Positions 33,990 to 44,167 of a stretch of 64,000 bases of DNA are shown here, in pieces. Source of the DNA: Asterella californica. Its lineage: Eukaryota > Streptophyta > Marchantiopsida > Marchantiales > Aytoniaceae. The notes below the pieces were generated by a model. It made no database searches, was not told the origin of the DNA, and saw only the letters and a program-made list of their open reading frames with translations. The number at the start of each line of letters is the position of its first letter. The stretch's first letter is position 1. A program made the translations under genes and the position numbers. The stretch lies in NCBI GenBank assembly GCA_036924285.1, contig JAYKYS010000004.1:17950001-18014000 (forward strand), in the 5' to 3' direction.

Positions 33990-36362
33990 CTACTGTACCG
34001 TTGAAGTCTCGCTCTTCAATGGTACTCTGCCAAAACCCCTAGACTCTCTAAACTCCTGAGTAATCTTAGGCAGTGGACGGTCTCTCAAGCTATCACGATT
34101 CCTCTCATGTTCTGCAGCAACAGTCAAAAACTGAACAGCTCTTTTGCCGTCTCTACTACGTATCCTAGCATAGGTTGAACCATCATCCATAACTCGTGTC
34201 TCCATTCTAACAGCAGTAATGTAAGGCTGCCCTAGAATGATAAGATAGGTTGACATGTCTTGCACAAAGAAATTCTGAACATCACTGATGTCACCCACAG
34301 TTACCTTGATGTTGGGACAAGCACCATAGAGTTCTCCCCTCTGGTTGTTGGCAGCGCGGATAAGCCATCCGTGGTCGGTGTCTATGGACCATCTCCCACG
34401 CTTGTACAGCTCCTTAGACATCAGATTAATCTCTGAGCCATGATCAATCAATGCCACCACAGGTTCCTCTAGATCTCCCAGCTTCACTAAGGTCTCTGTG
34501 GTTGCTCTCGCCCAATGGTTGTGAGAATAATGGCTCTTCTGCGATGCTTCCACCTCATCTTCAAACCTCACGTGCTGATCTGATCTTCCCTCTGATACTT
34601 GAGAGCAATAACCAGCAATCTCATCTTCCTCATCTTCCGACAGTTTGGTCCCTAGAGCGTTAAGTGTAGCTGCTTCACCCAAAATCTGACGTTTCCTCTT
34701 GATGATATCTATAATAACCTCATGGAACTCACGCTTTGCAATCCCAAGAATCTCACCCAAAGTAAACTCAACTTTCCCATTCAAGATACGGTTCTCTAAC
34801 ACCTGCTTCAAGTCTGTAGCAATCTCAATGTCAGACTGAAGTTTGTATGCATACATCTTACCCTTCTCCTTGCTTCTCTCCTTCTCCTTTGGTGTTGTAG
34901 ATGGTAGATCCTCCATAGTCTCCTCCCGAGTAGGTGTTGTCTCCTGCCTTGCATCTGGTCTAGCCCTTTCACTCCTTGTAGCAGGTCGTTTGGCTATAGA
35001 AGCCTCACATGCATCCTCCCTCCTGCGTTTTTCTTCTAGTAGAGCTTCATGCTGACTTCTTGCAACATAAGCATGCACTGACATAGTATCCACAGGGTCA
35101 TTCCATCCTGTAGTTTCTCTAATTGAGTTGCCAACCCTTCGTAGCACATCCTTGTCTAGCTCTGTTCTAGCTACGGACCGCACTACATCTGACCACAACC
35201 CAGTAGTCCCTTTCTCTCTCTCCATTTCCACTTTCACTCCACACGTAGCAGCATTCACAAGAGAAACAGCATGTGATGCTGATATATCATTCACAAGTCT
35301 CTTCATACCACCCTTGCCAAAGTTGGTTCCCAGCATCATCCCAGTCTCTCTCAAATGGATCTTACCATCTTTGAAGAAGATAAGATCCTTCCTCAATGCA
35401 TCTGAAAACTCTCCACAATCTCTTCTTACATGGTCTAGGCTATCACACCATATACAACGATGAACAAAGCCTTCTCTCATCTGAGGTCTCTGCATAGCAG
35501 GCTGTACATTCTGCTCCTTCTCTTCTAACCTAGTGAGCTTAAGCTTAAGCTCCTTCATACCCTTAATCAACTCATCAAGCGGTGAGTCTTCCTCTCTAGC
35601 AATTACCAAAGCGGGCTTAGCAGGCAACTGCTTGACAGGAATTATCAGAGGTGCTGCTTCACTTACCACCACCTTGTCCCTTCTTCTCTGTCTCTTGGTC
35701 AGCAAAGAGACAGCCTCTTCAACCTCCTTCCAGTCAGTCTTCAATCCTCTCTCCTCACTCTTGTCTTCCAGCAACAGCTCAAGCTTCTCCTGAATAGTCA
35801 CGTCCGCTGCTTGTAGGAAAAGCTCGGTCTTCTCCACCTCTAATGTAAGCTTTTCTGTCCTAGAAAGCTGAGCATACTGACGATCAAATTCCCTTAACAA
35901 CTCATTTACAGACAAACCTTTGTTGGGCTTAACCACCCACTCCAAGAACGTTCTCTTGGTCACCCTCTCTGAATCTTCAGTGTAGTACTCCTCCTTCAAA
36001 GCTCGCATAAAGCTCTCCCAACTCTGTCCTTGCTGCTGCTTGAGCTCCTTCACACGCCCACGAATCTCAGGGACAACAGCAAGCTCAAAGTTCTCCACCA
36101 TCTCCTTCTCAGGCACCTTGTTCACCTCCATCTCCCTAGCATAGTATCGCACATACTTGGAAATATCTGTACCCTTGAACTGGTCCATCTGGTGCACCAC
36201 AGATTGCAACGCCTTGGTTGCTAACACCTCCTTCCTCTCTGTGCTCTGCTGTTGCTGCATGAACATGGAAAAAGCCTGGAACATCTTCATCGTAGCAGCA
36301 TCAAACTGAATAGGTTGCTGAGCAGCAGCAGCACCTCCACTTGATGATCCTTGGTTGGTCAT
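33990..36362 (-). CDS. Element 1 gag-protease polyprotein (790 codons)
   Basis: Starts with a true Met at 36362, then a Gln-rich N-terminus and a capsid-like region (WESFMRALKEEYY, LLREFDRQYAQLSRTEKLTL). A zinc knuckle CIWCDSLDHVRRDC fits C-x2-C-x4-H-x4-C. A charged Arg/Glu/Ser segment follows. The C-terminal aspartic protease has VVALIDHGSEINLMSKELY and later YLIILGQPYI. The protease triplet is DHG, where DSG or DTG is the rule; Element 2 shares it. Gag packages the RNA and the protease cleaves the polyprotein. The frame is unbroken across 2.4 kb, which supports recent activity. Confidence 0.9.
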   Translation of the reverse strand: MTNQGSSSGGAAAAQQPIQFDAATMKMFQAFSMFMQQQQSTERKEVLATKALQSVVHQMDQFKGTDISKYVRYYAREMEVNKVPEKEMVENFELAVVPEIRGRVKELKQQQGQSWESFMRALKEEYYTEDSERVTKRTFLEWVVKPNKGLSVNELLREFDRQYAQLSRTEKLTLEVEKTELFLQAADVTIQEKLELLLEDKSEERGLKTDWKEVEEAVSLLTKRQRRRDKVVVSEAAPLIIPVKQLPAKPALVIAREEDSPLDELIKGMKELKLKLTRLEEKEQNVQPAMQRPQMREGFVHRCIWCDSLDHVRRDCGEFSDALRKDLIFFKDGKIHLRETGMMLGTNFGKGGMKRLVNDISASHAVSLVNAATCGVKVEMEREKGTTGLWSDVVRSVARTELDKDVLRRVGNSIRETTGWNDPVDTMSVHAYVARSQHEALLEEKRRREDACEASIAKRPATRSERARPDARQETTPTREETMEDLPSTTPKEKERSKEKGKMYAYKLQSDIEIATDLKQVLENRILNGKVEFTLGEILGIAKREFHEVIIDIIKRKRQILGEAATLNALGTKLSEDEEDEIAGYCSQVSEGRSDQHVRFEDEVEASQKSHYSHNHWARATTETLVKLGDLEEPVVALIDHGSEINLMSKELYKRGRWSIDTDHGWLIRAANNQRGELYGACPNIKVTVGDISDVQNFFVQDMSTYLIILGQPYITAVRMETRVMDDGSTYARIRSRDGKRAVQFLTVAAEHERNRDSLRDRPLPKITQEFRESRGFGRVPLKSETSTVQ

Positions 36363-36411
36363 GATATCTGATCCTGTAACACTCTTAAGAAAACTCCCAC
36401 CCTAGGTGTTT

Positions 36412-36427
36412 CACGTCGAGTTCACCA
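36412..36427 (-). other. possible primer-binding site of Element 1
   Basis: On the minus strand TGGTGAACTCGACGTG begins 11 nt after the 5' LTR. It starts with the TGG complementary to a tRNA CCA end, but I do not recognise the tRNA, and the offset is larger than usual. Tentative. Confidence 0.35.
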
Positions 36428-36438
36428 AAAAAAGAGTA

Positions 36439-37798
36439 TGTCGGAGTGTAATCCGTCTACTTAGGAAAGCGCCGGGCTTCTGGCTGTGGTTGTTCACTCA
36501 AGAGGTTGGCTTTCAGGTCACAATAGGGCTATAAACACTCACACAGATGTGTAAGATCTAGTAATATACCCAGAAGGCAAAATTCAGGTCTAGCTGGCAG
36601 TAATAGGATTCGGCGGCGAACTTTGACACTCACGGAGAGGAAAACTATGAAGGTTTAGACCTCTAAACTTCCCCTACATGCAAATGAGGTACTACTGAAC
36701 TCACAGACGAAATTTCAGCCTGAGATCAAATTCTGACACGGAGATATGAACAGAAAAGTTTTGAGCAAGAAAACTACGGCAATTTCTGGTACCTAGCTGG
36801 CTATTTCAACCTATAACAGGAGTTTGGCTCGATCAATTTCGAAGTTTCTTACAGGATTTGCAGTCTACAGGGTGCTGAACATCCCTGTGAAGTTGGGACT
36901 CCTGAATGTACACAGAACAGTCCTTCCACAGCGACTTAGGAAGTCTAGAGCGACAGGAAGCTCTAGACTTCCTAAGTCGCTGCTCTAGGAAGTCTAGAGC
37001 AGCGACTTCCTCTGAAGTCGCTGCTCTAGATTAAGAGCTTTTCAGACCCCCTCAGCTTCAGCGGCCGCCCTGAATTACTCAGTTGCTCAATCGATATGAA
37101 ACTTTTTGTGAAATCGTAGCCCTGCTGGCGGAGAACACAACCTCGAAGTTTTGAAGCAATTTCCTCAAATCTGCTGCGAGTGATACTGAAAACCCTAAAT
37201 CCAACCAAAATGATTCAATTCTAGCACAATCCGAACTTCAATTGCTCATAACTTCGTGTTTATTGACTCAAATCGATCAAAATTTTCACTGGAAGTGCTT
37301 GGCATGACGAGACCTCTCTCCCTGTGTTCCCAGATTTCGAAGATGCCTCACCAAATGCTCGAACTCCACTCTAGAGCTCTGTTTCTAAATTTAGAGTTTA
37401 ACAAAAGACAAAAATGGACCAATGGGAGTTCATAGCTCCACTTGGTTGTCCTTTAGTACCCTAAACCACGTGGCAACTTAGTTTTACTCATAGGCTACCA
37501 CGTCAAGCCCCCTAGAGTGCCAACGTAAAACTTAAATTACTTAAAACGACACGCAGCCCCGAAAAATAACTTAAATCAGCTAGAAAGCGTGCATGGGCGA
37601 CACGCAAATACAACCCATGAGCTTAAGCCCTATCAACATGGTAATCAACCTACTAAGACTCAAAATAGTGTTAACACCGTATGCAAAGGTGTCAAACATA
37701 TACATAAACGACTAGAAGTAATATAAGCTAACTTCTAGAACTACTAAACTCAAGCGTCGGAGTAGAAATATAACATATAGCCGCCAAGTAGCGCGACA
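36439..37798 (-). repeat. Element 1 5' LTR (1360 bp)
   Basis: Ends TGTCG...CGACA as in the other LTR. It carries an extra ~78 bp between about 36919 and 37010, made of two perfect inverted repeats. Its outer end abuts family-C LTR sequence (ACGCGGATCC) at 37799. Confidence 0.93.
36929..37030. repeat. paired perfect palindromes inside the Element 1 5' LTR
   Basis: 23-nt arms at 36929-36951 and 36960-36982 (8-nt loop) are followed by 17-nt arms at 36993-37009 and 37014-37030 (4-nt loop). All are variants of AGCGACTT...TCTAGAGC. The other LTR has a single GAAGTCGCTGCTCTAGA. A hairpin-driven expansion during reverse transcription or replication is likely. Confidence 0.9.
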
Positions 37799-38543
37799 AC
37801 GCGGATCCTAAGTGCTCCACTGGACGAGCCAAGCTACACTTCCACAACTGTTGACAGTCACCGCCACTCAAGAAGAACACTTCCCATGCACAATTGGGAG
37901 CGAATACAAGGAAATCCACCACCCAGAAGACATGAACAAAGTTTCTGCACTCAAATCAACAATCCATTCCCCGAGAAGAAGTCACATTGGCATTGGGAAG
38001 CTCACTCCTTCTACTTTCTGCGCCTACTCCTCGACATACCAGTCTAGTCAACAGGACTGCACGAGGATGTCCTTCCCTGTTCCTAAACTGTCCACTACTT
38101 TTATCTATATCTTCGAACCACTACTGGTAACAAGCATGCAGACCCCTCCTGTGTATTCCCAGACTATTCGTATGTTTCCAACAACGGGTGTAGTGTACAC
38201 TGTAATGCCTATCATGTGTCTGTGTGTGCTCTCCGTCTACACCGTCAAATCGATGTGTGTGTGTGCAGAGTCTACAGAACCCCCATTTTGTACTCTTCGA
38301 TCCTACTTATGTCGCTGTCATGAGAATCAGAGGAGACGACCACCAGGGAGAGAGAGGCGCTGACAGGAGGTTTCCATCCCACATGCAAGCGGTTCTCCTT
38401 CCTAATTAGCCATCCACCTTGTTGCTCCTACGCTACCTATGCTGCCACATGGTATCCTAACTAATTTTACACTGAAAAACTGCCACCCTTAAGATAGCAT
38501 GTTCGATCCTACTAAATCTGGAATTGTCAACTTCGGTTACTAT

Positions 38544-40890
38544 CTACTCTGATTGCTCGGAGGCAACCTCTACCTGATCGACTCCTATCGGAACTACTAG
38601 CTCGGCTTCTGATGAGCTGGGAAGCCCTGCGATTACCTCGGGTGTCACTGAGGTGGCCTCCTCTATAGTCGTCGCTGGTCCTATTGTTGCTGTTGCTGCT
38701 CCTTCTTCGACTTCGGCTTCAGCTTCCGACTCTGCTTCTGCTTCTGCTTCGGAAGACGGAAGCGTCTTCTGGGAAGTTGGGTCGAGTGGTGCTTCCTCCA
38801 TCTTCTGAGGCACTGGTGCGGGACTAGGGACCATGGCGACCTCATAGGGGTCCGAGGAAGTCGCTTCCTCCACGCGGAATACCTGGAAAGACGGCTCTTC
38901 TTCTTGTCTTTCGGGGCATCTTTCGGTGTCTTCTCGGCTTCCAACGCTATCACTACCAAGTGCACAGCGAGGTCGAACTCCTTCTTCTCCAATCTGGATC
39001 CAGTCGATGGTGCTGGAGCTTGGGAAGACGCAGTTGCAGGTGGCGGAGCCAAGGGAAGACCATAGAGTGTCTTCACTCCCTCTATCTGCCGATCCAAATA
39101 CCTGAACATGCTCTCCTTGCATTCTACCAACCTCGTTCTGGACTCCTCGTCCCACTCTCTAGCCAAGGTAAGCAACTTCCTACCCGCGGTGAAGTTGAAC
39201 TTCTTTCGAAGTGCTTCCACCGACTGTGCTAGCATCTTCTGTGCACGAGATTCCGCTGCTTCCCGCTGCATCTTCTCCTCTGCAACTCGCGCTTCTGCGG
39301 CTTCTCGCTGCGTCTTTCATGTTGTCTTCTCCACTGCGAGGGCGGTGATCTTTCCACGCACTCGGAGAACCTCCTGGTCACGCTGCTGTAAGCGCGCCTA
39401 CAACTCCTGGCTGCTCTTCCGAAGCTGCAGCAGCTCCTTGGCAGAAGCGGCTGCTTCCGCCTTGTTCTTCGCTGTGAGCTTCTCCGTGATGCGGAGACTA
39501 GCTTCTAGCGACTTTGTCTTCTTTTGGTCTTCTTCCTGTCGCAGCAAGGTGCGCAGACCGAATCCAGGCTGTAAAGGCCTCTCTTGAGCCTTCGCTCTCT
39601 TCTCCATAAACTCCATACTAGGCTAGATCTCGGATCGGAAGAAGGCACTGAACTCCTCCAGTTGTCTTCTTGCGGAAGACAGACTCATTTCCACGACTTG
39701 GTCGGAGGTCTCTACCTGGTCTTCCAGAGGCAAGGAGGCCTCTTCTACCACTATGGTCTTCATCTTTTGCGCACGAGAAGAAGCTACTCGTCTCATCTTC
39801 CGGGTTGGAAGATCCTCTCCATGACAGAAGCGGTCCTCTTTACTGCGCTTCCCCGCATCGCAGTAGGAGTATCCCTCCTTCCCTTGTCTTTTGGAGTCTT
39901 CGAAGACTCCTTGGTGTGGCAGAAGCGGTCTTCTGCTCAGCTCGGGTGCTCAAGGACTCCTCCGGTGAGTCAGACTCCGATCCCGAATGAATGAGGGAGG
40001 TGGTCTTCCTAGGTACACTTCTAGGACCCATCTTCCTCGGAGGCGTGGCATCTTCCGACCCACTAGACTCGTCTTCCCACACCAGAAGCGTCTTCTGATG
40101 AGAGCCGGCCTCAACTGCGGCATCAGAGTGGGAGGGGGAGTTGCGGCTGCTGCTCGATCATCTTCTTCCGAGGTCTCCTCCTTCGCCTCCTGTTGTCCTA
40201 TTGGCCCATACTTCGTCAACTGATCTCCCCTGAGATCCCCCATGGCTACATACAAGTAACAGAGGAAAGGTGTCAAGTGTCCTCCTGCCGGGGTACCTAA
40301 GTACGCTAGCTCCGTCTGTACATAAATGTGGAAGAATGAGCCCCAGTTGACGGGCACTCCTTCATCCCACACTGCTTCCAGGAACTCCACGTCCTGATCT
40401 CCCAGTTACCTTGTCTTCTGCGCTTTCTCCTTGGGAAAGAGATGCAGAAACAGCTTCGCCAGAAGTCGCTTCTTCGGCTCCCGGTAAGATTCGATCTTCC
40501 ACTCGTTCCTTCCCTGCCTGTCCTCCAGGAAGAGGCAAGTTGTGCTCTCAGGCACATGCCACTCACTCATGATCCAGGGCAAGATCTTCTTCTCAAGCCA
40601 ATACTCTCGGTCCTCGTTCTGTGGAAGGTCCTGCGCCACCAATCTTCAGTCCAGGAAGATGGTCTTCCTCGAGCTACGCCTGCCTTCGCAGGTACACGGT
40701 TGCGGGGTGGTAATGCTGCCCACACCTCCTCCAGAAGTCCTTGGTCTGCGAGGTTCCAATCCCATAGGAAGAAATCGAGACCCAACTCCTTGAGGAAGGG
40801 TGTGGCCTCGGCCAACTCTGCTGCCGGTAATACCAACCCTCGAGGATGCATCGACATACTGGAAGATCTGTTGCAGTAAGCCACACGCAC
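38544..40890 (-). pseudogene. family-C coiled-coil ORF, copy 1 (within the LTR)
   Basis: Read on the minus strand in order: FLKELGLDFFLWDWNLADQG (40567-40890); WLEKKILPWIMSEWHVPEST and KRLLAKLFLHLFP (40406-40642); EFLEAVWDEGVPVNWGSFFH, YLGTPAGGHLTPFLCYLYVA (39950-40390), a globular domain; a Ser/Arg-rich linker (39840-40082); heptad coiled coil (39398-39616; 38681-39271 with VEALRKKFNF); KKEFDLAVHLVVIALEAEK; and an acidic C-terminus (38544 on). Frameshifts separate the pieces. The layout (globular, basic/Ser linker, coiled coil) parallels family B. I know no matching domain. Extra ORFs are known in Tat-lineage Ty3 elements, but outside the LTR. Confidence 0.7.
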
Positions 40891-42892
40891 TTACTGTGAG
40901 CTGAAGGCTCGGTTCTTCCCAAGTGCCCACAGTCTAGCTTCTACTTCTCAGAAGACGAAGCTAGTCTTCCAAAAGACAGCTACTCTGTCTTCCGGGATTC
41001 TAACAGTACTTCCTAGATAGCTCTCGTCTTCCGAGCTATATCTAAACAATCCTAACTAAGCAAGGCCTCGCATGGATTACCAAGAAGACAACCCACCTTG
41101 CATTACATCCTATTTCCTATCAGAAGATACAAGATTCACGAAACGTAGAGTGCATAACAGGTTCAGAAGATGGTTGCGGGCTCTTGCGGTGACAGTGGTC
41201 TATGGGAAGACTCCCAGGACAGCTTCTGATTCAATGTCGTTCTCGGAAGACCTCCCGAAGTCAGGCTTCCCTTCACTGGTCTCACCTGTCTTCTTCTTCC
41301 TACGCGCAATCTATCCTCTCAACAGACTCAAGACAATTGCACTTTGTTCTTCTGACTTCTCACCTCTCATACACACTCAGAAGAAGCTTGCTGCATGATG
41401 AGAAGACATGACCCTCGACCATTCTCTCCAGATTCTGCCAGCAAGACTTCTCACGACTCTCTCCTAAGTTCGGGAAGAAGAAGGAATGGCTGCTATGGGT
41501 CGAACAGAAGAGACCCGAAGTGGACCCTCACGTCTTCTCGTGCATTTTGTCAGTCTTTCCAGTCTTCTAGTCTCTCTAGGAAGATGTGGATTTGAGAAGC
41601 TTGGAAGATCGGGAGGCACAGGCCTAGTCCATGACTTCCAACTTCTCGAAATAACAAACAACTCACCAAGCCACTCGAGATTCGTACCAAACCTCTCTTA
41701 ACACAAACGCAAAGCAAATCCACTCTTGATACAAATTGTGTATAGTCGACTTCCGAAGACAGACTTCCGAAGATGTCAGGCTTCCAAAGATGTTCCAATC
41801 TCAAAAGCGTCTTCCGAAGATGTTCAGATCTTCCGAAGCGTCTTCTGTTCAAGGTTTCGGGAGTAGAGGGATGGTAGGGTAGGGAAATTGATAGCTGGGA
41901 TCGTCAATTTGAGGACGATGGTTAGGGAAGCTCGAATTGAACTTAGGAAGAAGTAGGAAGATGTCTGACGGAAATTGAGCAGCGCTTCCGCACCCAATGT
42001 CACGATAGAAAAAATAGGGATGGGGGTAATTGATCAGGCTACCTGCAGACAACCGAGGAAGCGCGGGGGATACCAAACAAAGGCGAGAAGCAGTGGGAAG
42101 GGAAAAGAACATGGGAAGAACCTCTACAGTCTTCTGTCTGCTTCCCGAGTTGTCTTCGAACTTCCGCGCGCTTCTGGCTCTAGTCCCAGCTCCAATGCGA
42201 CCCCACTGAGCTGCTTCCGTAGTCAGCTCATGACTACGCCTCAATTGATTAAGCCGTCCACCTCTGATTCCACTCAGCTGCTTCCAATGTCAGCTTCCGG
42301 GAGTTCACAGGAAACGCTTTTCACTTAATATGCTTCATGCGCTTCAGCAATTCGACCTCGCCTTCCTTCTAGCTTCTAATTGATCCTATCCTCACTCAAT
42401 TTCACCTCGTTGCCTCCTTATTCGAAGCTCATCCTATGAAATCGATCTTCTCAAGAAGCGTGCTTGCTGCGGGAAGCTGGAATGCGCTAATGTGCTTCCT
42501 GCGCATCTTCTCCGCAGATTAGGGGTTTCGACCCTAGATGGCTTACCCGACCTACCTACCACCTTGGTGTTACCTAGTAGGTACACCTACTCCGTTACCT
42601 GGAAATTCATGGTTAGGCATCCGCGGTCGCTGTCTTCCGGAAGATGCGTGTCTCCCGACGTCTTCCCGTCTTCCGCCGTCTTCCGTCTTCCGAAGACGCA
42701 ACTGAGAAGACGCTTCCCGGAAGACGGTCGTCTTCCGAAGAAGTCAACTTATTATTACAAAAAGCTCATAAGATCATCTTCCTTCTAAGGAAGCTGTAAT
42801 CTTAAGTAACAACGCTTCTTCAGGTATACAAACAGGTTATTAATCTGAAAAGTTTCAAAAATTCGTGAATCCTGTAATTTGTGGGTACCACA
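40891..42892 (-). repeat. family-C LTR 5' block D, copy 1
   Basis: Non-coding, about 2 kb, shared with 51804-53656 and 53757-55629 at high identity. It is full of short palindromic CTTCCGGAAG and GTCTTC/GAAGAC motifs, densest at 42620-42740. In sense direction it precedes the coiled-coil ORF, the position of a U3/promoter region. Confidence 0.8.
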
Positions 42893-42907
42893 TACGCCCA
42901 CTCTCAC
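42893..42907 (-). other. probable polypurine tract of Element 3
   Basis: On the minus strand GTGAGAGTGGGCGTA lies directly before the TGTGG start of the 3' LTR and about 40 bp after the integrase stop. Confidence 0.55.
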
Positions 42908-42949
42908 ATGTTTGCGTCCCCGCAAACATCAGTGTTTCAGCACTTCTGT

Positions 42950-44167
42950 TCACGTCCAGTACTTCTTGACACGCCACCCATTTACACGAGTGATCATCAA
43001 CGTACCGTCCAGCTCTTCCAACTGCAAGGAGCCGTTGTCGAAGACTTCCAAGACTCGATAAGGACCCATCCAGCGAAGATGAAGTTTCCCAAGAAACTTA
43101 ATATGTCGATTGTCGTAGAGAAGAACCAAGTCCCCATCCATGACGTTCACCTTCTTCAGCTTGCCATCATAGTTTACCTTACGTTGCACTTGTACTTCGT
43201 ACGTCTTCTCCAAAGCTGCATTCCTGTCTTCTTCGAACTCTACGAAGTTCAGAAGACGCTGCTCCTGGCTTTCTTCTTCTTCCATGCATTCGGTTACTGC
43301 TAACCTGTAAGTAGGGACCTCTAACTCGATGGGCACAATAGGTGTCATGACATAAGTTAGGTAGAAGGGTGTCTTCTGGATCGTGACTTTGGGTGAAATC
43401 CTGAAAGCCCATAACACAGATGGCAATTTCGTGTCACAATCATACGCATGGTTAACAGTTACCTTATTCAGGATATTATACAAAAGACCATTCGACTTCT
43501 CCGTCAGACCGTTCGCTTTCGGGTTGTACGGCATCGTCTTCCGATGTTTTATCTTGAAGTATTGGGTCAGGAGGGAAATAGTCTCATTTAGGAAATGAGT
43601 ACCCCTATCTGATACCAATTCCAGCGGACATCCGTATCTAGTGATGATGTTGTGCCAAAGGAACCTGGCTACCACTGCGGCATCGTTCTTCCTTGTGACT
43701 TCGTCTTCCACCATCTTGGTAGCATAGTCGGTAGCTATTAAAATGTACCGTGCTCGTGTTCTTCTCGCCACCGGGGCGATAGGCCCCAGAAAGTCGATCC
43801 CCCACTTTTCGAACGGAGCAAGCGGAAGAATGGGAGTAAGAGGCCACCTAGTAGTAGCTGTCGGTCTTCCCACCCTCTGACACGCATCGCATTTCTTGAT
43901 CTCCTGAAAAGTGTCTCTGTACATGGTCGGCCACCAGTATCCGACGTCCAACATCTTTTTCACTGTGGTCTTCAGCCCGTAGTGACCCCCAGCATCTTCG
44001 TGATGAAGACCTGTGATTACTGGCTTAATCTCTGAAGGCTCAAGACATCTTCTTAGCTTCTCGTCGTGTCTCTTCCTGAACAGGATACCTTGGAAGATGT
44101 CATAGGGACCTGCCTTGTGTAAGAAGACAGCCTTTTGCTCCGCATCCAATCCCTCTGGGCCTCTCAC
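42950..44167 (-). CDS. Element 3 integrase (405 codons, intact)
   Basis: The zinc domain has HHEDAGGHYG and KKCDACQRVG. The catalytic core has WGIDFLGPI (D), LVSDRGTHF (D) and NPKANGLTEKSNG (E), the expected D, D, E order. The C-terminus has LRWMGPYRVLEVFDNGSLQL, a GPY/F-type module, and ends at a normal stop just before the 3' LTR. Integrase inserts the cDNA into the host genome. The frame is uninterrupted but lacks its own translational start, since the preceding RT/RNase H segment has been deleted at about 44165. The placement in the Ty3 branch that uses tRNA-Asp (Tat/Athila side) is by primer site and motif, not by a tree. Confidence 0.93.
   Translation of the reverse strand: MRGPEGLDAEQKAVFLHKAGPYDIFQGILFRKRHDEKLRRCLEPSEIKPVITGLHHEDAGGHYGLKTTVKKMLDVGYWWPTMYRDTFQEIKKCDACQRVGRPTATTRWPLTPILPLAPFEKWGIDFLGPIAPVARRTRARYILIATDYATKMVEDEVTRKNDAAVVARFLWHNIITRYGCPLELVSDRGTHFLNETISLLTQYFKIKHRKTMPYNPKANGLTEKSNGLLYNILNKVTVNHAYDCDTKLPSVLWAFRISPKVTIQKTPFYLTYVMTPIVPIELEVPTYRLAVTECMEEEESQEQRLLNFVEFEEDRNAALEKTYEVQVQRKVNYDGKLKKVNVMDGDLVLLYDNRHIKFLGKLHLRWMGPYRVLEVFDNGSLQLEELDGTLMITRVNGWRVKKYWT

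Larger units (their letters stand above)
29198..37798 (-). mobile_element. Element 1: near-intact Ty3/gypsy LTR retrotransposon
   Basis: Two LTRs with ends TGTCG...CGACA (29198-30479 and 36439-37798) flank a gag-protease ORF and an RT-RNase H-integrase ORF in minus orientation. By eye the LTRs differ by about half a dozen substitutions plus one ~78-bp palindromic insertion, so the copy is young. A purine tract precedes the 3' LTR. There is no matching 5-bp target duplication (CACGT on the left, ACGCG on the right), and the two flanks belong to different families (B and C), so its ends were probably joined by recombination. RT and connection motifs resemble the Ty3 elements of fungi more than typical plant lineages. 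Confidence 0.92.
37799..42892 (-). mobile_element. Element 3 3' LTR (giant, truncated), with an embedded ORF
   Basis: In sense (minus) direction it starts TGTGGGTACC-type sequence at 42892, right after a purine tract behind integrase, runs through a ~2-kb non-coding block, the coiled-coil ORF (40890-38544) and a further block, and is cut at 37799 by Element 1. The same start occurs at 55629 and 56644, beside unrelated DNA. The missing outer ~0.87 kb is present in the 5' LTR, so an intact LTR would be about 5.96 kb. The alternative, two separate repeats with the ORF as an internal gene, fits the three shared termini less well. Confidence 0.65.

Noticed and set aside
37812..38363. 183-codon plus-strand frame, also seen at 49505-50056
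   Set aside because: Both are the antisense of the family-C LTR 3' block. They are alike only because the LTRs are alike, and they carry no recognisable domain.
40891..42892. Block D as a complete ~2-kb LTR on its own
   Set aside because: It has a shared start, but the sequence after it is the coiled-coil ORF with no primer-binding site. The tRNA-Asp site follows the other block, so D is better seen as the first part of a longer LTR.
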